Shown in pieces: positions 56,374-64,000 of a stretch of 64,000 bases of DNA. Location: the NCBI RefSeq assembly GCF_020184175.1, contig NC_065530.1, positions 65,139,260 through 65,203,259 on the forward strand, given 5' to 3'. Under the pieces are notes generated by a model. The model had not been told where the DNA came from. It saw only the letters and a list, made by a program, of their open reading frames with translations, and made no database searches. The position numbers were made by a program, and so were the translations under genes. The stretch comes from Aphis gossypii. Taxonomy: Eukaryota; Arthropoda; Insecta; Hemiptera; Aphididae. The number at the start of each line of letters is the position of its first letter. The first letter of the stretch is position 1.

Positions 56374-58681
56374 ATGAAAGTGTTTTTGTGTTTCGTAGCG
56401 GTTTGTTTGCCACTGGCGCTGGCGCAGCCTGTTAATTTGCGAGCCGAAGAAGAGGAAGAGAACGAGGTAGACAACAGCAGTGAATCGGACTTGTATAATG
56501 GTCTTATGCATTTAGGCGCAGCGATTTTTGGAACACCAGACTCAAAATCGGGTGAAGCAGTGTCGAAATGGAAAGAGACTAGTCAATTAAACCCTGAAGA
56601 AATGGGCGAGTACGCGGAGGGTGACATATTACATCCGATTGGAAATTCTAGGAATGGATTGAAAGCTGTATCGTCTAGATGGCCCAAAGGCATCATCCCC
56701 TACGAAATAAGTCCATCTTTCGGTAAAGCAATATAAATTACATAAATATTAACAAAAATCTATATTAATAGATTAATTCTATTATGTGGTATTTAGTAAA
56801 ATCAATAGATACAAAATTGTTATTATAAATTATATTGCATTAAAATGAAATTAGCAAATCACTTTTTGTAATCATGCCATGATTGTTTGTATTATAATAT
56901 ACCTGTCTATGTATTATTGCAATATTACAGTGAGCACCTATAGCAGTTGTTTGTAGACATTGATTTTATTGCTCAAAATTAAATTAAATTAAATTAAAGA
57001 AGCTTAAATAAATATATTTTAAAATATAACAATATGAAAGAATACACAGTATTTATATACAATAAATTTAAATACTTCGGAGGTATAAACAAATACAAGA
57101 TGTCGATAGTATTAATTTTTCTTTAAATTGCTTTATTTTACAAATATGTCCACTTCATTATTATAGGAGAGTTGTTCGAAGAAAATTAAGTACAATTATC
57201 TTTAAATTTCTAACCGACTATACTCCATATACTTACTATATATTCATAATCAAAATATATATCAAAAATCATTTGATCCAATTTTTGACGCGATAAAAAC
57301 TTATGACTTGTATTTTGTAATTTGTTGGCTACTTTACTGTTTACTGAAAATAACGTAAACCCTAGCTTTTTATACAACTTTTTACAAACTATTTTCAATG
57401 TTATTTACTTTATTTTTATTTTGTCTGTGGACTGTGATTGGTATAAAAATATTTGAATTGGGTTCAAATAGTTTGCATTTCAATAAAATAAACAAATACC
57501 TATAACGTTTTTGAAAATCTGATTTTAAGCTCTCAACCTTTCATCGACTAGTGAAAATCAATAACTACGGATAATCTTTTTTATTTATGATTTGGATATT
57601 TCCACATACAGCGTCATATATACCTACTGTTATGCTTAGTTTGTCTAACATGTATTGATGTATAGTATACTATTTTTAATGTAGGTATTGTAGTGTTAAT
57701 ATTACAAAAATATAAGCAGTTTCATTGCATTAAATGAACGTGTATTATATGATTCTTTTCAGGGTCTAGTGATAGACAGATGATATTGAGTTCAATTGAT
57801 GAATACAAAAAACTTACATGCTTAAAATTCACACCTAGAACTTCTTATGACACTGATTACATTTATTTCACTAACGGCAACACGGGATGTTGGTCATCAG
57901 TGGGAAAAATCGGAGGAAGACAAGAAGTATTAATAATTTGTTATTTATGTACACTACTGCACATAAAAAATAATATTATATTTCACTATAATTTAATTTA
58001 TCGATGTAATATTTGTAAAGGTGAATCTACAAAGTCCGGGATGTTTGTCTAAAAAAGGTACAGTAATGCACGAAATGCTTCACGCCGCTGGATTCATGCA
58101 TGAACAGAACAGACCTGATAGGGATAAATATGTTACCGTCAACTACAACAATATCCAATCGGGTGAGTATAGAATTAAAATACAATTAAACCATTTTTTT
58201 TTAATTCTTGTGTGTTTTCAGGAAGGGAGAATAATTTTGAAAAAGCCCAGAGTTCCATGATTGACAGCCAAGGTATAGGCTATGACTACCGTAGCGTAAT
58301 GCATTATTCGGCCAATGCTTTTTCGAAAAATGGTCAAGCGACCATCGATCCGAAGGTATATTTTCTACATATTTTTTATGCATACCTACAATAAATGGTT
58401 TTACGTCCAAATATATATTCTCGAGTTTCGATCTATATTATTAACAACTTCAACTTGAATGTTTAAAATAAAATTATTTATCCCTTTTTAATATAAATAG
58501 TATTATTTATATATTTTATAATTATAATATAAATTATTGACTGAGTTTTTTAAAAAATATTTAGACACGAGGAGTGACAATGGGTCAGAGAGAAGGTTTA
58601 AGCAGAAAGGATATTCAAAAGATTCAAAAGATGTACAATTGCAAAAGTAAGAGACAGCAATCTTCTTCATCTATCGACTAA
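56374..58681 (+). CDS. Secreted astacin-family zinc metalloprotease
   Basis: Five coding exons: 56374-56722, 57763-57926, 58021-58162, 58222-58355 and 58565-58681, giving 301 residues. A signal peptide (MKVFLCFVAVCLPLALA) precedes an acidic propeptide. AEGD at 81-84 fits the aspartate switch that holds astacin zymogens inactive. The catalytic domain starts near RWPKGIIPYEI (102-112). Zinc ligands sit in HEMLHAAGFMHEQNRPDRD: H188, H192 and H198, with catalytic E189. The Met-turn is SVMHY (M245, Y247). Four cysteines in the expected order (including those in LTCLKF, TGCWSS, PGCLS, MYNCK) can form the two family disulfides. The protein stops soon after the catalytic domain, with no EGF or CUB modules, only a Ser/Gln tail. 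AATAAA follows at 58719-58724. It is likely extracellular, digestive or salivary; the tissue cannot be read from sequence. Confidence 0.95.
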
Positions 58682-61600
58682 AATTCTAGTACATTTTACA
58701 AGCATTGTCTGTGTTAGAAATAAATGGTGATGTATCTTTCACCGTTAAGTGTATTTTGATTTACATATTAAGTTAAAAGTTGAATTATTTAAAAACAAAT
58801 AAATAAACTATTTAAGTAAAAACAATGTTATACGATTATAATTTTAATATAATATGTAGGTAATTTATAATTATAAATAATATACCTATTATATTTATTT
58901 TCTAGTTTTTTAGTGTATATTTATGAATAACTTCTATAGAAAAACTTGAGGAATGTATAAGTGTAGACAGACTTCATTGATTTTAATAATGAATATTATA
59001 ATTTATATTCATTATGTTAATTGAGTAGTTGACATCCAATTAAAGGAGCTTAATATATGTTTATGATATGAAACATATTATCTTCAATATTATCTTTTTT
59101 CTACAAACAAAAAAAAAGATTAAATTTAAGAACAAATGTTAACAATAATAATCAGGAGATTTAAATTTTTTTATATATTAATAAGCTAATAACAGTTAAA
59201 ATAAATGACTCTAAATAGAGAAAGTAAATATATAGATATAATATTACTCCTTTCAATTATGTGTTGTATTATGTGTTTGACTTATTTGAGTAGACATTTA
59301 TCCATTATTTTAGTGCTGTACCTACTACTGTTTATTCAAGTTGTAAATTACGAGTAGGTACACTATTAGGTACTATAATAACAGGCGATAGTTACAAATT
59401 ATTGATGATTGGTACAATGGTACTTGGTATAGGTTCTATATATCTAATATCTATAGTATATACAGTATTATTACTTAACGGTTTACTTACATTATTACAA
59501 TTTACAACCAACAAATATTATTTGAATTAACTTAAGAAATTTAAGAGGTATTTATGATAGATTAATCATTAGATATAAAATAAATTGTAAGGACTATGAT
59601 GGGTGTATTGTGTATATAATTTTAGTTTATCCCATAATAGTTGAAAATATATTGGTATAATGGTATAAATGCTCTTCTTATTGGCAATAAGCTTATAACC
59701 ACGGACTAAGATATAATCTTAAGATATAATTTAATTATATAGTTAATATTATAATATAATTATAATTTAAGATATATCTTAGTCCGTGCTTATAACTTAT
59801 AATATAACTATACAGGTTATCTATGGACTATATCATCGCGTTTTGGTCTTTTGCTCCTCTTTCCTTTCGACTGAAGTTTATAACTTACTTAGCTACTATA
59901 AATGTAATATATTCAATTTAAAATAATAATTCAACTTTTAAAATATTTACATAGATAAGCACTAAATTATTTAGCTATCTCAGAATACGAAAACAAATAT
60001 TGAATTCTATTAAATTAGTTTAAGTAGGTAAATAAGAATGATAAATATAAAATAGCCAAAGAAAATTGTCCTACATTCAATAAGAAATTATTAAAAGTAC
60101 TTTCAGTTATAATAAATTTGGCTATTTTTGCTCATTTTCATAAAATTAATTAGAAAAACAAATATTGACGATGATAAACGCGCTAGAACAGTTTAAGTAT
60201 ATTCTTAGAATAAAAATAAATTATATTATAATTAATATTATTCAAAACAATATACCTAGTATAATAAATATTTCAATATACATTTAACAAATTATATAAA
60301 TACAGTATCAAAAATCAAAATACATTTCAAACATAAGAATAAAGCAAATAATTAATAATATCTATTGGAAATTTGGAATATTTATTTATAAAACTTAAGC
60401 ATCGTTTTATCTAAATATAATATTTTGTACAGGTTAAAAGTGTAATTAAAACCATATTAAAAATGTTTAATAAACGTCACCGTCTATAACTTCAATTAGT
60501 TATTATTAGGTTCATTGACAATTTTTAAGTTCTACTTAGTAGGTATTCAATATATTATTAAGGTTATATAGGTTATTCTAATTTTGAAATTAATTAAATG
60601 ATATACGTTATTGCCAAAAATTAAATTACCATAAAACAATTTATAAGTCATTAAACAATTATATTTCTGAACATTGTACATATTGTACAACATGTATAAT
60701 GTAATAATATTCATTGTGTACTACACTACTACTTATGTGTCTCGTGTACTATGGTACTATAAAATACAATAACTAATAACTAATAAGTATAAAGCCATAA
60801 AGGATCATATAAATTATTATACTTAAACGCTCCAGCACATAATTTCTATTTATTATTCGTGGTATTCAATATTCATCATTACATACGATAGGAATATAGG
60901 TACATATAAACTACCTAAATACAATATGTATATTACTGTTACATTGGATAGGAATATCGATATATTTGTGTAAGATATGATTTAATATCTAAAGGGAGCT
61001 TTTATGATTTACCTATAAGGATTTAGAATTGAAATGTTTGGAGCTTGATAACAATGTGTGTTTTTGACGAGTCCCAAACGTGTAAAGTTTATATAGGTAC
61101 GTAATAGTTTTATGAGGACTGAAAAGCTTTTATATGAGTATAATATCGCATATCTATATTAAAAAATGGTTCACTAGTTTAAAAATAAAAATAAATTTAT
61201 AATACCTAACCTAAGTAGTTTATTTTTAAGTTGACATGATTAGATATTGAATATTAGGAGATAACGAAATCAACTGCTTCTGTGTCATTTAGTGGCTTCA
61301 TTTTAATATTTATGGTAAAAAATAGTGGTCCTATTGAACCATGTTTGTGTGAGGCATGCGTCACTTTTAAATAACCAGTACCTTGTTGCAGTAGTAATCA
61401 GTTGGTCGTTAGTAATTATTTAGTAGGGTGAAGGCATTATCTGAATATTATAAACTCTATAATAAAAATAATAATATATAGAGTATGGCTGCAGCGTATA
61501 GTTTTCGTTATAATTGTAATTTTTCCATTCATTTTAACGTGGAAAAAGAAAATCCAACTACATTAACTAGAAATATTTTGAGGTCGTTTAGGGTCTTGGT

Positions 61601-63777
61601 AATCATTGATCAGGGTGTATGGTAACTGGCAAGGAGGTCTAATCGTCATAAAAGTATTTTACGATAATTGTATGAATTATTAGTTGAACAACAACTTGTT
61701 TAAACTGTTTAAAGATCATGGGGGCATATTAATTTTCTTTAAGCAACACTCGCTTCAATTTTAATACCTATCTAATATAAAAGAGAGACTTAATTTTATA
61801 ATATGCCAACCCACTCCAATATAAAAAAACAGAGTAAACGAATTATTCTGATCATAAAATTTTGGATGTTATACGACTAACACAAGTACATAACACGCAT
61901 ACAGTTCACCTTTTTTAAGCGGTTCATGTAATCATATGGGTATAAGCGTAGAACGTCTACGCTCTTATAAAATCGTAATAATATAAAATGAGCATTAACG
62001 ATTTTTATACTATGTGTCTTCGTTGGTTCTATTTTAATAATCATTTATATAAAATATAGTAATAGTGATAAATGTAAATAATAGGTATAAAAAAAGGTTC
62101 TTCATTTTTAATATTTTTCTGTAACTATTGTGAATTGTAAGAGATGTTAAATTTAAACTAGATGGTGCTGTAGCATAATCTAATATAGAGTAATAAACTA
62201 AAAATTAACGATGATAATCTAGAGTGTAATTTTGATAATAATGCGCGTGGTTGTAAAATTATGGTAATAAATGTTATTAACTGCAGATCTAACTGAACCT
62301 AGACTATTACAATGTTACCTATAAAATTTAGAATCATTTTTCAAATCTAATTAATTTTTTTAATAGCTTCCAATATCTAAATTAAATCCAATTATAAATT
62401 ATAATAATTGATTATAATTAATATAAAATTTAAAAATACCTACTTCCTTTAGTGACTCTCCCATCATATACATATACCATATATTATACGAGTGTAATAT
62501 AATATAACTCAGGTGAAACGGTTTTAAATTGGTTTAAACTAAAATACCGTGTATTGGTATAATATATAATTATAAAATTAATAACTAATTAATATAATAT
62601 AGGTACCGTGGTTTCAACTGTGTTGACAGTTGACGATTAAAATATAATTGATGGCTATAAACAATAGGGACGTCGGACGTGGGTAATAATACTAGTAGTT
62701 TGTACAAGTATAATATGACCAATAATTAAATTTATTGACATTATAATACAATAAAATATAAAACTTAAATATGTTATGACGTATCTATACCTAAATGGCT
62801 AAATAAAATTGTGTAAATCACTAAGTCAAAATAATTTGGAGTAAAGATGATTATGTAATATTGTATACTGACTACTTCTTTCAACATTACCCATGTAGGT
62901 ACTTCTATATTTATACATTTATTCCGCATAATAATGAATTTATTTTTCTAGATTATGATTGAAATATTTTTAATATATAATGTATATATATATCATAATT
63001 TACCAAGCATACTCACCCCCATTTATTCTTTAATAATGAATTTATTCAAATTTTTATTTTTGGAATTATTAATCATGTATGCTAGTAATTGAACTTAAGT
63101 TTAATTTTTTTAATTTTCTGTCTTATTTAATTAGTATCGTGTATCAGTACAAACTTTTATTTTTTAAATGAGAACTTCCCCCAACCTTCTACTGTAAATT
63201 ATTTAGTAGATATTTTTTTTGAAAATGTTGATGTACCTAATTCAAAATCTGAATGAGTAGTTATTATAGTTATCAAAATGTTATTCTAAGGGTAATAGTT
63301 CTTAAGAATATTAAATATAATATGTAATAATGTAATATATAAGATATAGTATCTACTATACTTGGATCACTTTTAAAAAATATAAATATTGATAAATTAA
63401 TAAAAATGGCTAAAACATAATTTAGATCTTAGTAGCCCAAATATTTTTCAAAATTATTGTATTGCATGAACCTATCATCGTATTATCTTTAGAGTATTAA
63501 ATTAAATACTTAAAAATCATCAATTTTGATTTAGATACGATAAAATTTTCAGAAAAATATCTGCTAAATAGTTTATAATAGAAAAGAGTGGTTATCGTTT
63601 AAAAAACAGACATTCAGTTGTAAATACTACAATCTTAAGAATTTAAAAATTAAAAATATGATCTTTACGTCTTTAAAAGTTCCAAAAATCATAATTTGAA
63701 TAATCAAATACTTAGAGATCACTTTGTGTGTATTATGTATACATTTTAATATTTTTTTCTAAATCTTATATGTAGGT
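58682..63777. other. AT-rich spacer right of the astacin gene
   Basis: About 5.1 kb with no recognisable protein gene. The palindromic insert at 59700-59788 is listed separately. Sequence near 63.36-63.72 kb has phrases like the long dispersed repeat. The untranslated first exon and promoter of the gene that starts at 63778 should lie within or just right of this spacer. Confidence 0.5.
59692..59796. mobile_element. 89-bp MITE with long inverted repeats and 8-bp target duplication (copy e)
   Basis: The insert at 59700-59788 starts CACGGACTAAGATATA and ends TATATCTTAGTCCGTG (16-bp perfect inverted repeats, continuing past a 1-base indel). It is flanked by exact 8-bp repeats CTTATAAC at 59692-59699 and 59789-59796. 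It shares the CACGG terminus with the 24-bp palindrome at 30139-30162. Confidence 0.82.
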
Positions 63778-64000
63778 ATGGATTCGGAGTCAGATTCGGG
63801 ATCGGGAAACAATTTTTTCGAAGCTGTGCAAGGTTGGTTGCCGTTTAAATGATTCATATGCAATTAAAAACCACAATTATCTACGACTATATTATATACA
63901 TCCACAAGGTTATCAAAATCGTTTAAATAATTAATTAATGATAACTGTATCAATAATATTGAAATGATATTTATCGTAATATGTTTTTAGATTTTAATTC
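63778..64000 (+). CDS. First coding exons of an unidentified gene (runs off the window)
   Basis: After an acceptor (tatgtag, ending at 63775) a start codon at 63778 opens a frame of 18 codons plus one base to a donor at 63833: MDSESDSGSGNNFFEAVQ. The next acceptor, gtttttag, ends at 63990, and the frame continues as D-F-N from 63991 to the window edge. The mixed, GC-richer composition, Ser/Asp-rich N-terminus and matching phases support a real gene start with a non-coding upstream exon. I do not recognise the family from so few residues. Confidence 0.45.

Noticed and set aside
62615..62632. CAACTGTGTTGACAGTTG, palindrome-like with CA and TG ends
   Set aside because: The flanking 8-mers (cgtggttt and acgattaa) do not match, so there is no insertion signature.
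1..64000. CRISPR arrays, operons or prophage-like modules
   Set aside because: The window is intron-bearing eukaryotic DNA; no regularly spaced direct repeats or bacterial gene arrangement was seen.

Overview
The window looks like nuclear DNA from an aphid or close relative (Hemiptera, Sternorrhyncha). It is very AT-rich. Genes have short phase-consistent GT-AG introns. The spacers are long and littered with taggtacctac-like strings and with degenerate copies of a long dispersed repeat that I associate with aphid genomes. The genus cannot be fixed from sequence alone. All gene models below were built by hand from splice signals, reading-frame continuity and remembered protein families; no database search was run.

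Layout from left to right: the last exon of a tectonic-family ciliary protein (699-1238, +); a complete 12-exon Enhancer of zeste, E(z)/EZH2 (5014-8465, -); a broken YqaJ-type nuclease relic (9575-9845, -); a probable sororin-family cohesion protector (12117-12806, -); an intronless nischarin-like PX/LRR protein (17298-18659, -); a 9-exon SLC33A1-type acetyl-CoA transporter (19431-25345, +) with a possible two-exon micro-ORF tail-to-tail against it (25379-25717, -); about 15 kb without a recognisable gene; a second SLC33A1 paralogue with identical lengths for internal exons 2-8 (41115-44230, +); splicing factor SF3B4 (45456-47942, +); the pyruvate dehydrogenase E3-binding component PDHX (48189-50651, -); a U1 snRNA gene (51965-52128, +); a secreted astacin metalloprotease (56374-58681, +); and the first coding exons of an unidentified gene running off the right end (63778 onward, +).

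The genes are mostly unrelated housekeeping functions: chromatin silencing, cohesion, splicing (SF3B4 in U2 snRNP and a U1 RNA gene lie about 6.5 kb apart), mitochondrial pyruvate oxidation and Golgi/ER acetyl-CoA import. The clear local event is the SLC33A1 duplication. PDHX and the SLC33A1 transporters both touch acetyl-CoA metabolism, but I see no evidence of co-regulation.

The most unusual signal is in the non-coding DNA. At least five very small inserts (24-89 bp) begin with CA and end with TG, are perfect palindromes or have long terminal inverted repeats, and are flanked by exact 8-bp direct repeats. Four of the five duplications end in AAC. A sixth candidate is 20 bp with a 7-bp repeat. 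They look like extremely reduced MITEs moved by one kind of transposase (hAT-like or P-like). One sits about 0.5 kb upstream of E(z), and its target duplication doubles an E2F-like GCGGGAA motif. Larger hAT-type MITEs, some nested, occur as well.
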